From Dehalococcoidia bacterium UBA2158 (GTDB lineage: Bacteria > Chloroflexota > Dehalococcoidia > Lucifugimonadales > UBA3495): a DNA stretch of 50,732 nucleotides. Location: assembly GCA_002328185.1 (NCBI GenBank), contig DCWQ01000003.1, forward strand, positions 1 through 50,732, read 5' to 3'. The notes under the pieces were generated by a model. That model was not told where the DNA came from. It was given only the letters and a program-made list of their open reading frames with translations, and ran no database searches. Below, in pieces: positions 1 through 8,582 of the stretch (position 1 is its first letter; each line of letters starts with the position of its first letter). The translations under genes and the position numbers were made by a program.

Positions 1-234
<234 letters not shown>

Positions 235-479
235 AAGGAGACCAGACTTGGTCTGTTTTCCTGCCCTTCAGGGAAGGATTGAGGCCGAGTCCACTCCTAG
301 GTCGTCCGGTGAGTGTTCCGTAAACCAGAAAGCCGACAGGTAGAGCGCAATTGTGCTCCCCGGCTCATGGAGCGGTTCCCTAAGAAAACTCACTGGTCCC
401 GGACTAGATTCGGGGAAGCCTATAACATAGCAAAAAAACTGAACAGAATCTTTCTTACTTCCACTACTCAGTAGTTAAC
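235..479 (+). other. 16S rRNA 3' trailer, no linked 23S
   Basis: Transcribed spacer between the mature 16S end and the terminator at 480-511. I see no tRNA (no T-loop GGTTCRA with acceptor pairing), no start of 23S and no credible ORF. It presumably holds the processing stem partner of the 16S leader, which is outside the window and so cannot be paired here. The stretch 512-593 between the terminator and the next gene's stop also holds nothing recognisable. Confidence 0.6.
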
Positions 480-511
480 AAAAAGGCCCCGACTAACGTT
501 GGGGCCTTTTT
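480..511. terminator. Intrinsic terminator after 16S rRNA, bidirectional
   Basis: An 11-bp perfect stem, AAAAAGGCCCC (480-490) with GGGGCCTTTTT (501-511), closes a 10-nt loop. It has an A-tract on one side and a T-tract on the other, so it can work in both directions. It lies between the plus-strand 16S and the convergent hydrolase that ends at 594, and marks the end of the rRNA transcript. Confidence 0.93.
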
Positions 512-593
512 GCTTTCAGCCGTCAGCTTTTTATTTCGAGGAAGTCTTGGTTGTTGTCTTCTGCACTCCATCAATGGAGCAGCCAAGGAGTCC

Positions 594-1433
594 CTACCTG
601 CTCTTCTGTGTTTGCAGATCCAGCGACCAGACCATGTCGCTGAAGTTGCCTACGATCGTGCCCACCCACCGGCCGACCTCTACGTTGGGCGAATGCCCGG
701 TCCCGTGGTAGAAGTGCAGGTGCCGGTAGGACTTAGACAACGCTTGGTATTCCGCAAGGATGTTGTCCACCCCGACCGTGGTGTCCCGGTCTCCGCCCAT
801 GACTAGTGTCGGCACTTCGATTTTCTTCAAGCGGTCGCGGAGTCTCAGGGCGGCCATAGAACGCCTGCCCCCGATGAAACGCTCCACCGGATTGCGCGCG
901 ATGTCGGCCATCACCGCTTCCTTGAAATCATCGGTCACGTGCCGCGCCTGGAACCCCATGTCTCCCGCGGGCGGCTCAGGGCTCCTTAAAGACTCGCGCA
1001 GCTCTTCCTCCCAGCCATCTTCCAGATCCCGTCCACGTAGCGGGGTGGGGTTCATCAGGACCAGCCCTTTGATCCGAGACTGATGGTCCAGGGCGAACTG
1101 GGCGACCGTCGCCCCGCCCATCGAATGCCCCACCAAGGTGAATCCGTCCAATCCCAAGGCCTCGGTAACATTGTAGAGATCATTGGCGAACGTCTCCACG
1201 GAGTAATCTTCTTCATTGAAAGGACCCTCGGACGACGAGTGGTCAGACTCCCCAGCCCCTCGGTTGTTCAAGGCGATCACCCGGAACCGATCCTCTGAAA
1301 GATGTTCCAGGGTATAGCGCCAGATGGCAGCTGAAGACGCATATCCGTGTACCAAGACCAACGTATCTAAACCGTGCCCCTGCTCGAAATACTCCAAGCG
1401 AACAGTGCCGGCCTGAACGAATTTTGACTCCAT
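594..1433 (-). CDS. Alpha/beta-fold hydrolase
   Basis: 279 aa, usual size for a single-domain soluble alpha/beta hydrolase. The oxyanion HG is at residues 29-30. The nucleophile elbow GHSMGG places the catalytic Ser at 104, the acid is Asp215 or Asp217 in GGDRD, and the His is 247 in GTGHSPN. No signal peptide is visible, so it is probably cytosolic. The ATG at 1433 is preceded by GAGGGAGAG about 8 nt upstream. It diverges from the SDR cluster. The family includes esterases, C-C hydrolases and lactonases; substrate cannot be assigned. Given the catabolic neighbours a role in degrading an organic acid or ester is plausible (inference). Confidence 0.88.
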   Translation of the reverse strand: MESKFVQAGTVRLEYFEQGHGLDTLVLVHGYASSAAIWRYTLEHLSEDRFRVIALNNRGAGESDHSSSEGPFNEEDYSVETFANDLYNVTEALGLDGFTLVGHSMGGATVAQFALDHQSRIKGLVLMNPTPLRGRDLEDGWEEELRESLRSPEPPAGDMGFQARHVTDDFKEAVMADIARNPVERFIGGRRSMAALRLRDRLKKIEVPTLVMGGDRDTTVGVDNILAEYQALSKSYRHLHFYHGTGHSPNVEVGRWVGTIVGNFSDMVWSLDLQTQKSR

Positions 1434-1654
1434 GTAGATTTCTCTCCCTCTTTGTTTTATGCCTTTGAGTCTTAACCATCCTAGGCTTTAAGAATGTTAA
1501 ACGGAAGAGATTCACTGTATTAAGCCATTGTGGTACTACATACTTACCATTGATGCGCACCGGACGAACTTGGGTTATCCTTAGCAAGCCGAAATCTTGG
1601 GTGCCTTGTTCGCCTCTAGTGGCCCGATGTAACCGGACACTGTTTGGAGAAACC

Positions 1655-2404
1655 ATGAGACTGGAAGGAAAGGTCGCTTTGATCACGGGCGCCGCCCATG
1701 GCATGGGAGCAGAAGAAGCCCGTCTATTTGCCCGGGAGGGCGCCAAGGTCGCCATCGCCGACATCCGCGAAGACGACGCACGACAGGTCGAGGCTCAGAT
1801 CGCCGAGGCCGGGGGCGAAGCCATGGTAATCATGCTGAATGTAACCCAAGAGGACCAGTGGGAAAGTTCCGTTGCCGCGGTCGTGGCCCAGTTCGGCAAG
1901 CTGGACATCCTGGTCAACAACGCCGGCATCAGCGGCAGCGGTGAAAAAGACAACACTAGCACCGATTCCTGGGACAAGCTGATGGACGTGAACGCCAAGA
2001 GCGTATTCTTGGGCATGAAACACGCCATCCCGGAGATGGAAAAAGCCGGCGGCGGAGCGATCGTGAACATCTCCTCCATCTCGGGATTCGTGGGCCAAGA
2101 AGCGATTCACCCCGGCTACAATGCGTCCAAGGGCGCGGTCCGGCTGGTGACCAAGGCGGCGGCCGTACAGCACGCCAAGAGCGGCATCCGGGTCAACTCG
2201 GTCCATCCGGGAATGCTGCCTCCCATGCTGACCTCTTTCCAGGCAGGAGACCCGGCTCGGGAAGCCATGAACGACGCGGTCCCTATGGGCCGCGAGGGAA
2301 AACCCATAGAGGTCGCCAACGCCGTGTTGTTCCTGGCTTCGGATGAGGCATCCTACATCACCGGGACCGAACTGCTGGTGGATGGCGGCTTCACAGCCAA
2401 ATAA
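1655..2404 (+). CDS. SDR-family NAD(P)-dependent oxidoreductase, copy 1 of a tandem triplet
   Basis: 249 aa classical short-chain dehydrogenase/reductase. TGAAHGMG (11-18) is the Rossmann cofactor motif, NNAG lies at 88-91, a conserved Asn at 113, the catalytic Ser at 141, and YNASK gives Tyr155 and Lys159. The PG after strand 6 is at 185-186. An ATG 105 nt upstream is in frame, but I chose 1655 because GGAGA precedes it and the N-terminus then matches the next two copies. It probably oxidises or reduces a secondary alcohol/ketone; substrate unknown. It starts a run of same-strand genes (SDR, SDR, SDR pseudogene, LLM oxidoreductase) spaced by 21-34 nt, likely one operon. By eye it is nearly identical to copy 2 over long blocks. 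Confidence 0.92.
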   Translation: MRLEGKVALITGAAHGMGAEEARLFAREGAKVAIADIREDDARQVEAQIAEAGGEAMVIMLNVTQEDQWESSVAAVVAQFGKLDILVNNAGISGSGEKDNTSTDSWDKLMDVNAKSVFLGMKHAIPEMEKAGGGAIVNISSISGFVGQEAIHPGYNASKGAVRLVTKAAAVQHAKSGIRVNSVHPGMLPPMLTSFQAGDPAREAMNDAVPMGREGKPIEVANAVLFLASDEASYITGTELLVDGGFTAK

Positions 2405-2425
2405 TTTCGACCTAGGAGCGCACAG

Positions 2426-3178
2426 ATGCGATTAAAAGGTAAGGTGGCGATCATCACCGGCGGGGCCCACGGCATGGGGGCTGAAGAAGCCAAGCTCTTC
2501 GCCAGGGAGGGCGCCAAGGTAGTTGTCGCCGACATCCGCGAAGAGGACGCCCACAAGGTGGAGGCGGAGATCGCCGAAGCCGGCGGCGAGGCCATGGTGG
2601 TTATGCTGGATGTGAGCCAAGAGGACCAGTGGGAGCAGGCGGTGTCCCAGGTGGTGGCCAGGTTCGGCAAGCTGGATATCCTGGTCAATAACGCCGGCAT
2701 CAGCGGCAGTGGGGTAACGGACTTCCGGAGCACTGAAGCCTGGGATCAGCTCATGGATATCAACGCCAAAAGCGTTTTTTTGGGCATGAAACACGCCATC
2801 CCGGAGATGGAGAAAGCCGGTGGCGGGGCCATCGTAAACATCTCTTCGATCTCAGGCATGGTCGGGCAGTCTTACGTTCACCCTGGCTACAACGCGTCAA
2901 AAGGCGCGGTCCGGCTGGTCACTAAAGCGGCGGCCGTGCAGCACGCCAAGAGCGGCATCCGGGTCAACTCGGTTCACCCAGGTAGCATGCCCGCCATGCT
3001 GACCTCAGGCGCTAGGGGCGAAGGCGGAAGCCAAGATGCACGAATGGCCGCCATACCCATGGGACGAGAGGGCCAGCCCATCGAGGTCGCCAATGCCGTG
3101 CTATTCATGGCCTCGGACGAAGCGTCTTACATCACCGGCACCGAGTTGATGGTAGACGGCGGGTTCACCGCCCGATAA
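2426..3178 (+). CDS. SDR-family NAD(P)-dependent oxidoreductase, copy 2 of a tandem triplet
   Basis: 250 aa classical SDR. TGGAHGMG is near residues 11-18, NNAG at 88-91, NISSISG carries the catalytic Ser, and YNASK the Tyr/Lys pair. AGGAG at 2414-2418 sits 7 nt before the ATG. It closely matches copy 1, including the blocks around GMKHAIPEMEKAGGG and VQHAKSGIRVNSVHPG. It differs mainly after residue 95 and around residues 187-205, the substrate-binding region. This pattern fits gene duplication followed by change in substrate pocket (inference). The C-terminus GTELMVDGGFTAR is intact, unlike the third copy. Confidence 0.92.
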   Translation: MRLKGKVAIITGGAHGMGAEEAKLFAREGAKVVVADIREEDAHKVEAEIAEAGGEAMVVMLDVSQEDQWEQAVSQVVARFGKLDILVNNAGISGSGVTDFRSTEAWDQLMDINAKSVFLGMKHAIPEMEKAGGGAIVNISSISGMVGQSYVHPGYNASKGAVRLVTKAAAVQHAKSGIRVNSVHPGSMPAMLTSGARGEGGSQDARMAAIPMGREGQPIEVANAVLFMASDEASYITGTELMVDGGFTAR

Positions 3179-3212
3179 ATAAGGATTAAACGACGATAGG
3201 TGGAGCGATAAA

Positions 3213-3962
3213 TTGCGCTTAGACGGAAAAGTTGCCCTGATCTCGGGAGGCGCCCGCGGAACGGGCGCCGAAGAGGCCCGCATATTCGCCCGGGAGGGTG
3301 CCAAGGTGGTCATCGGAGACATCTCGGAAGAGGACGGCAAGGCAATCGAGGCTCAGGTCGCCGAGGCAGGCGGGCAGGCCCTGTTCGTGAGATTGGATGT
3401 CACCGCAGAAGCCGACTGGGCCAAAGCCGTTGAGCTGGCTGTCTCAAGCTATGGCAAGTTGGACGTCCTGGTCAACAACGCCGGCATCAGCAGCCGGGCC
3501 TTCACCGACGACACCGCCATCGACGGCTGAGACAAGATCATGGAGGTCAATTCCAAGGGCGTATTCCTGGGGACCAGGGCCGCCGTGCCCAAGATGCTGG
3601 AGGCCGGAGGCGGGTCCATCATCAACATCTCTTCCATCATGGGGCTGGTGGGCTCAGCCGGGGGACACCCCGCCTATAACGCATCGAAAGGGGCGGTGAG
3701 GATCTTCTCCAAAGCCATGGCCGTCCGTCACGGAAAGGACAACATTCGGGTGAACTCGGTGCATCCAGGCTTCATGCCGCCCATGGCCTCGGGCATCGCC
3801 TACGACCAAGACCAACGCCGAGGCAGCCTGGAGCAGACTCCGCTGGGTCGGGAAGGGCGCGTCGAGGAAGTGGCCAACGCGGTGCTGTTCCTGGCGTCCG
3901 ACGAAGCATCCTACATCACGGGCGCTGAACCGGCGGTCGACGACGGTTTCACAGCCAAATAA
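3213..3962 (+). pseudogene. SDR-family oxidoreductase, copy 3, interrupted by in-frame TGA
   Basis: Reads as one 249-codon SDR from a TTG at 3213 (AGGTGGAG at 3198-3205 just upstream) to TAA at 3962, except for a TGA at 3528-3530. Both paralogues have Trp here (SWDKLMDVN and AWDQLMDIN; here DG-stop-DKIMEVN), so a single TGG to TGA change explains it. Both halves keep SDR motifs: SGGARGTG and NNAG before, NISSIMG and YNASK after. The C-terminal VDGG seen in the other copies has become VDDG and the preceding TEL is AEP, which fits relaxed constraint. It could be a true pseudogene or a base error. Selenocysteine is unlikely because the homologous residue is Trp. No translational recoding signal is apparent. 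Confidence 0.82.
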
Positions 3963-3991
3963 CTCCATACCATCTGATTCCGGAGGAAACC

Positions 3992-5014
3992 ATGGGTTTC
4001 AAGGTGCTCTACCACCTCACAACGGGCAACCTGAAGGGCATCGCCGACGAGGCAAAGTGGGCTGAGTCCATGGGCTACGACGGTCTTTGCACTGAGGACG
4101 CGGCCCACGACCCCATGCTGCCCCTGATGATGGCGGCCTCCACGACCTCGCGGGTGACCCTAGAGACCCGGGTGGCCATCGCCTTCCCCCGTTCGCCCAT
4201 GGTCATGGCCTACGCCGCCAGGGACCTGCAGGATTATTCCAACGGCCGTTTCCGGCTGGGCCTGGGCACCCAGGTTAAAGGGCATATCCAGCGTCGTTTC
4301 TCCACCGAGTGGGCCGCGCCGGGCCCTCGGATGAAAGAGTACGTGCAGTCGCTGCATGCCATCTGGGACGCCTGGCAGACTGGAGAAAGGCTGGCCCACC
4401 ACGGGGAGCACTACAACTTCTCGCTGATGACTCCCTTCTTCAGCCCCGGCAGGTCGGAGCAGCCCAGGCCTCCGGTGTTCATCAGCGCGGTGAACCCCTA
4501 CAACTGCCGGGTGGCCGGTGAGGTTTGCGACGGTATCGCGCTGCACCCTCTGACCACTCCCAAATACCTCAAGGAAGTGATCGCCCCCAACGTAGCGGAC
4601 GGCGCTGCCAGGGCTGGGAGAGACCCTAAATCGGTCAACCTCAGCAACTCGTCTTTCATAGTGACCGGACCCAATCAGGCAGCAATAGACACCAATAAGC
4701 TCGCCGTCAGGAAGCAGATCGCCTTCTATTGCTCAACCCGGAGCTACTCCAAGGTGTTGGAAGTACAAGGTTTCGAAAACTTAGGTGTCTGGCTCCACGA
4801 GATGTCCCTGAAGCAGCAATGGGACCAGATGACGGAACTGATCACCGACGAGATACTGGACGCATTCGCCGTGGTCGGCGGCTACAGCGAGATACCCGCC
4901 CTGATGAAGGAGCGCTTCGACGGCCTATTAGACGAGGTAGTCTTCAACGCAGTCGGTCCTGGCAGCGCCGACGAGGCAGAGGTCCGGAAGGCAATTGCGG
5001 GACTACAAAGCTAA
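3992..5014 (+). CDS. LLM-class flavin/F420-dependent oxidoreductase
   Basis: 340 aa luciferase-like monooxygenase-fold (TIM barrel) protein. The start MGFKVLYHL, the segment LGLGTQVKGHIQRRFSTEW near residue 90-110 and the long C-terminal part resemble the F420-dependent subgroup found in mycobacteria (TIGR03617 type); this assignment is from memory of the family. GGAGGAA lies 7 nt before the ATG. It probably uses FMN or F420 to oxidise or reduce a small organic compound, but the substrate cannot be deduced. It follows the three SDRs closely and ends this plus-strand run. Two more LLM proteins from different subgroups occur at 7599 and 10947. Confidence 0.85.
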   Translation: MGFKVLYHLTTGNLKGIADEAKWAESMGYDGLCTEDAAHDPMLPLMMAASTTSRVTLETRVAIAFPRSPMVMAYAARDLQDYSNGRFRLGLGTQVKGHIQRRFSTEWAAPGPRMKEYVQSLHAIWDAWQTGERLAHHGEHYNFSLMTPFFSPGRSEQPRPPVFISAVNPYNCRVAGEVCDGIALHPLTTPKYLKEVIAPNVADGAARAGRDPKSVNLSNSSFIVTGPNQAAIDTNKLAVRKQIAFYCSTRSYSKVLEVQGFENLGVWLHEMSLKQQWDQMTELITDEILDAFAVVGGYSEIPALMKERFDGLLDEVVFNAVGPGSADEAEVRKAIAGLQS

Positions 5015-5043
5015 TAGCTGAACGCTGACGGCTGATCGCTCCG

Positions 5044-5877
5044 TCACACCCACTTCCCCGCCTCCACAGCCGTCAAAAAGTCAGCCACGGTCCGGTTATA
5101 CAGGTCCGGATCTTCCAGGTTGATGGTGTGGCCGGCCTGGGGGAAGACGGCTAGGCCACACGACGGGATATTCCGTTTCATGAAGACGGCCGGCTCCACG
5201 CATGGGGAGTCTTCATCGCCGATCAGAACCAATGTCGGTGCTGTGATCTTCTGCAGTTCATCCTGAAGCTGGTAGATGGTGGGACGCTTCATCTGCACGC
5301 CCCGGAACGTCAGCGAAGAACCTTCGGCCGAATGGGCCGCCAGTCCGGCGTGAAACTTGGCCCAACCCACCGGGTCTTTGCGCAGGAATTGCAGCCGCTC
5401 CGCGCCGCGGGCGTAGCCGTCGGCGAACTTCTCCATGCCCTCTGCGACCATGGACTCGCTCAGCGCCTGCCATGATGCCACCAACCGCTCCCGGTCGCCA
5501 GAATCGGAGCCGGCGCCCGCAGAGGCGATCACCAGCGACCGGCACATCTCGGGATGGACCATGGCAAAGCCAATGGTTAGGGTGCCGCCCATGGAAAGTC
5601 CGTGGATATGGGCCTGCTCGATGCCTAGGTGCTGCAGCAGCCGGTACAGGTCTTCCACCTGGTGGCCCTGGGAATAGGCGGCTGGGTCGTTGGGCACGCC
5701 TGAAGGCGGGTAACCCCGGTGGCAGTAGGTGATGACCTGGTAGCGACGGGAGAAGTAATTCACCTGGGGCTCCCAACTGGTGATGTCTCCGGCGAATTCG
5801 TGGCTCAGCAACAGGGGATATCCCTCGCCGGCCACCTCATAGTGGATGTCGACGCCGTCGGATGAAAAAGTGGGCAT
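5044..5877 (-). CDS. Alpha/beta-fold hydrolase
   Basis: 277 aa. Nucleophile elbow GLSMGG with Ser95, acid Asp221 or Asp223 in GDEDSP, and His250 in QAGHTINLE give a complete triad. A cap region lies at about 130-205. No signal peptide. CGGAGTC precedes the ATG by about 10 nt. It resembles the 3-oxoadipate enol-lactonase / esterase type of hydrolase, but that family name is loose and substrate is not assigned. It is convergent with the LLM oxidoreductase (29 nt apart) and divergent from the VOC gene. It ends in TGA, one of several genes showing TGA as an ordinary stop here. Confidence 0.87.
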   Translation of the reverse strand: MPTFSSDGVDIHYEVAGEGYPLLLSHEFAGDITSWEPQVNYFSRRYQVITYCHRGYPPSGVPNDPAAYSQGHQVEDLYRLLQHLGIEQAHIHGLSMGGTLTIGFAMVHPEMCRSLVIASAGAGSDSGDRERLVASWQALSESMVAEGMEKFADGYARGAERLQFLRKDPVGWAKFHAGLAAHSAEGSSLTFRGVQMKRPTIYQLQDELQKITAPTLVLIGDEDSPCVEPAVFMKRNIPSCGLAVFPQAGHTINLEDPDLYNRTVADFLTAVEAGKWV

Positions 5878-6036
5878 GTTCCAAGACTCCGAATCGAATA
5901 TCCACGGATGATAGGCCGCCCCAGCCTAGGCGTCAATAAAGCAGGCGCTGCTGGCCCGGTCGGTGGGGTTGGTTGGGGCTTGCCTCTCTTGGGCAAACAG
6001 GCTAGGCTTCGGTATTCAAAAGCACAGGAGAAAACC

Positions 6037-6444
6037 ATGCTTAATAAAGTGCACCATGTGACCTATGTTGTGGAGAGCATCTCCGACATGGCCGCCTATA
6101 TGGAGAAAAGCTTCGGCGTCAAACCCATCTCCACGGACAGGTTCACCGAGGCTGGCTTCAAGTCCATCCTATTTCGCATCGGCGAGACCCTAGTCGACTT
6201 CTTCGAGCCCCTTCGCGAGGACACCACCATGGCCCGCCAATTAAAATCCACCGGCCCCGGCGTGATGCACGTAGCTTGGGGAGTGGACGGCATCGACGAC
6301 GCCTTCAAGAGCCTTCAGAGCAACGGCAACCAGATGCGTGGCGACGCTCCCGCCGTCAGTCCCTTCGGCTACAAAACCGCCAACATCGAGACCGAGAGTT
6401 CCCACGGCATTCACTTCCAGTTGGCAGAAGGCGAGCCGGCGTAA
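6037..6444 (+). CDS. VOC-family (glyoxalase / methylmalonyl-CoA epimerase-like) protein
   Basis: 135 aa with the paired beta-alpha-beta-beta-beta modules of the vicinal oxygen chelate fold. Likely metal ligands by position are His7 (KVHHVTY), Glu57 (FFEPL), His78 (VMHVAWGV), and the fourth site in HGIHFQL, which is Gln128 where many epimerases have Glu. An in-frame start 129 nt upstream exists, but AGGAG at 6026-6030 and the family N-terminus support ATG 6037. It is followed 21 nt later by the aldo/keto reductase, so the two are probably co-transcribed. It may be an epimerase, lyase or dioxygenase; not decidable. Confidence 0.85.
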   Translation: MLNKVHHVTYVVESISDMAAYMEKSFGVKPISTDRFTEAGFKSILFRIGETLVDFFEPLREDTTMARQLKSTGPGVMHVAWGVDGIDDAFKSLQSNGNQMRGDAPAVSPFGYKTANIETESSHGIHFQLAEGEPA

Positions 6445-6465
6445 ATCTCCCTAAAAGGATTGTTG

Positions 6466-7437
6466 ATGGAATACAACTCACTCGGCCGCACTGGGCTCAA
6501 CGTCTCTCGCGTTGGGTTTGGGGGCGGCGGTATCGGACAGGTCTGGGGCGCCACCACCAGAGACGAGGCGGTCCGGGCTGTCCACCGAGCGCTGGACCTG
6601 GGAATCAACTACTTTGACGTTGCTCCGGCCTACGGCGACGGTAAGGCGGAAGAGGCGCTGGGCATCGCGCTGGAAGGCCGGAGCGAAGATGTCATTATTG
6701 GCACCAAGGTCCGGGTGCCTGCCGATGACCTGGCCAACACGACAGCCAATGTGCAACGCTCCATGGAGACCAGCCTGAAGCTTCTTAAACGAGACTCGGT
6801 GGACATCCTTCATGTGCACAATGTGTTCACGGAAAAGAGAGTCGAAACGCGAAACACCCTTTCAGCCGACGACGTTTTGGGGCCGGTGTTGGACGCGTAC
6901 AGAGCCGTGCAGCAGGCGGGAAAAACCCGGTTCATCGGCTTGTCGGCCATGGACCACCATGTGCCCACGCTAAACCGGATCATGGAGAGTGAGGACTGGG
7001 ACACAGTGTTGGCCTACTACAACCTGCTGAACTGGACCGCCCAATCCGCACCGCCGCCGGGAGTAGACCTCTACGACAACGGCCAGAACATCCTCCTGGC
7101 CAAGAAGCACAACATGGGGGTAATCGGCATCCGCTCCCACGCCGCCGGAGCGCTGACCGCCGCCGTGGATCGGCCCATGCCGCCCGAAAATGAACTTCTG
7201 CGCCAGGACGTTGAGAGCGCCGCCCGGCTGGGCTTCTTGCTGGACGGCGAGACGGAAACTCTCTCCCAAGCGGCCACCATCTTCTGCCTGATGAACCCGG
7301 ACATCCACACCACCGTCCCAGGCGTGAAGAACGTGGCAGAAACTGATGAGATGGCCGGGTGCATCGACCTGGCGCCATTCTCCCTGGCACAAATGACCCG
7401 GCTGAACGAGTTGTACTCCAAGGGGTTCAGGGACTAG
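6466..7437 (+). CDS. Aldo/keto reductase
   Basis: 323 aa TIM-barrel NADPH-dependent oxidoreductase. The catalytic tetrad is visible: Asp51 and Tyr56 in FDVAPAYGDG, Lys81 in GTKVRV, and His118 in VDILHVHN. The N-terminal signature is LGRTGLNVSRVGFGGGGIG. Two TTG codons at 6460 and 6463 are also in frame, but AAAAGGA at 6453-6459 is best placed for ATG 6466. It reduces an aldehyde or ketone, or works in reverse on a sugar-like substrate; it resembles the group that includes D-threo-aldose and related dehydrogenases. Probably one operon with the VOC gene. Confidence 0.88.
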   Translation: MEYNSLGRTGLNVSRVGFGGGGIGQVWGATTRDEAVRAVHRALDLGINYFDVAPAYGDGKAEEALGIALEGRSEDVIIGTKVRVPADDLANTTANVQRSMETSLKLLKRDSVDILHVHNVFTEKRVETRNTLSADDVLGPVLDAYRAVQQAGKTRFIGLSAMDHHVPTLNRIMESEDWDTVLAYYNLLNWTAQSAPPPGVDLYDNGQNILLAKKHNMGVIGIRSHAAGALTAAVDRPMPPENELLRQDVESAARLGFLLDGETETLSQAATIFCLMNPDIHTTVPGVKNVAETDEMAGCIDLAPFSLAQMTRLNELYSKGFRD

Positions 7438-7476
7438 CTAGGGATTAACAAATCCAGCATCCCTGCCCAAGCCTTT

Positions 7477-7590
7477 CTTCGACAGGTCCGATTGCATCGA
7501 GACTCTCGATCTTCGGTCGGAGCTCAGGATGAGCGGTATCGAGGCAACGGTCCGCACCCCCGTCACGCCAGCGAAGGCAGGAATGACGAA
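7477..7590. repeat. Dispersed intergenic repeat, split by a 35-nt insertion
   Basis: CTTCGACAGG (7477-7486) and GCTCAGGATGAGCGG (7522-7536) are the two halves of the dispersed repeat found intact at other gaps in this window. They are separated by 35 nt (7487-7521) that begin TCCGA and end TCGGA and contain the palindrome TCGAGACTCTCGA. Further on, about 7561-7587, GCGAAGGCAGGAATGACG resembles one arm of the second repeat type seen at 49797-49821. The gap lies between convergent genes and has no ORF. Confidence 0.65.
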
Positions 7591-7598
7591 AAGGCGGA

Positions 7599-8552
7599 CT
7601 ATACCTTAGGCCACACCTGCTGAGCAAAATCTTCCATCAGACCGAGCATTGAATCGAGGTCGTCGGTCTGCCTGAGGAAGTCCCAGATCATGGACGTCAC
7701 GCCCATATCCTGGTATTGGCGGATGTCTCCGGCGATCTGGTCAGCGTCGCCGACGAAGGGCAGGCGGTCGGATCCCTGGGCTTCTTTCTTCAACTCAAAC
7801 TGATGGGTCCGGTAGATGGTCTCGATGGTTGACGGATCCCGACTGAAGCGCTGGGCGTACTGGGCCAGCCGGTCCAGCCCAGCTTGCAGTTGCTCCGGTG
7901 TCCCCATGGGGAAGGTCGGGTTGGAGCCCAGGGGGTACCAGCCGTCGGCCAGTTCCGCGGTGCGGCGCAGGGCCGGGCGACTCTCCCCGCCTACCCAGAT
8001 GGGCGGGTGGGGCTTCTGAACCGGCTTGGGCAGGAAGCTGATGTCGTCGAAACTGATGTACTTGCCGTCAAAGCGGGGGTCATCCTCGGTCCACAGCACC
8101 TTGAAGGCCCTGATGTACTCATCGGTCACCGCGCCCCGTTCTTCGAAGGGTGGCAAGCCCAACGCCTGAAATTCCTCACGCATCCAGCCAACGCCCACAC
8201 CAACCACCAAGCGGCCTCCGGAAAGCACGTCCAGGGTCGCCAGCGACTTGGCGGCGATCAGAGGATTCCGGTGGGGGACGATCAGAACGCTGGTCACCAG
8301 GCGTATCTTGCTGGTCTGGCCAGCGATGTACGACAGCAGGGTGATTTGCTCCATGGACTCGCCCGACCCTGAACCAGGGAACTCTCCTCCTTCGGTGTAG
8401 GGATACACCGAAGAGATGTTCTTGGGCACCAGGATGTGGTCGCCGGTCAGGAGGGTGTCAAAGCCAAACTCTTCGCCCTTCCTGGCGATGATGCCCAATC
8501 TTTCAGGGGTGGCAAGCTGCCCTCTGCCGGGCAAAGTGAAACCGTACTTCAT
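7599..8552 (-). CDS. LLM-class F420-dependent oxidoreductase
   Basis: 317 aa luciferase-like protein. MKYGFTLPGRG at the start, RLVTSVLIVPHRNPL, GGRLVVGVGVGW at about 113-124, FLPKPVQKPHPPIWVGG and a C-terminal YQDMGVTSMIWDF are typical of the F420-dependent subgroup found in actinobacteria and Chloroflexota (TIGR03619 type, from memory). Cytosolic. GGAG is 8 nt before the ATG. It is followed on the other side by the TPR gene on the same strand. Redox reaction and substrate unknown. Confidence 0.87.
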   Translation of the reverse strand: MKYGFTLPGRGQLATPERLGIIARKGEEFGFDTLLTGDHILVPKNISSVYPYTEGGEFPGSGSGESMEQITLLSYIAGQTSKIRLVTSVLIVPHRNPLIAAKSLATLDVLSGGRLVVGVGVGWMREEFQALGLPPFEERGAVTDEYIRAFKVLWTEDDPRFDGKYISFDDISFLPKPVQKPHPPIWVGGESRPALRRTAELADGWYPLGSNPTFPMGTPEQLQAGLDRLAQYAQRFSRDPSTIETIYRTHQFELKKEAQGSDRLPFVGDADQIAGDIRQYQDMGVTSMIWDFLRQTDDLDSMLGLMEDFAQQVWPKV

Positions 8553-8582
8553 GGTTCAGACTCCAGCATTATGTAAAGTTAT

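Noticed and set aside
3528..3530. In-frame TGA in the third SDR as selenocysteine
   Set aside because: Both paralogues have Trp at this position, no suitable hairpin follows, and Sec does not replace Trp in SDRs. A nonsense change or base error is simpler.
7438..7598. Small ORF at 7445-7627 on the minus strand
   Set aside because: Lies on the dispersed repeat and overlaps the end of the LLM gene; composition follows the repeat, not coding sequence.
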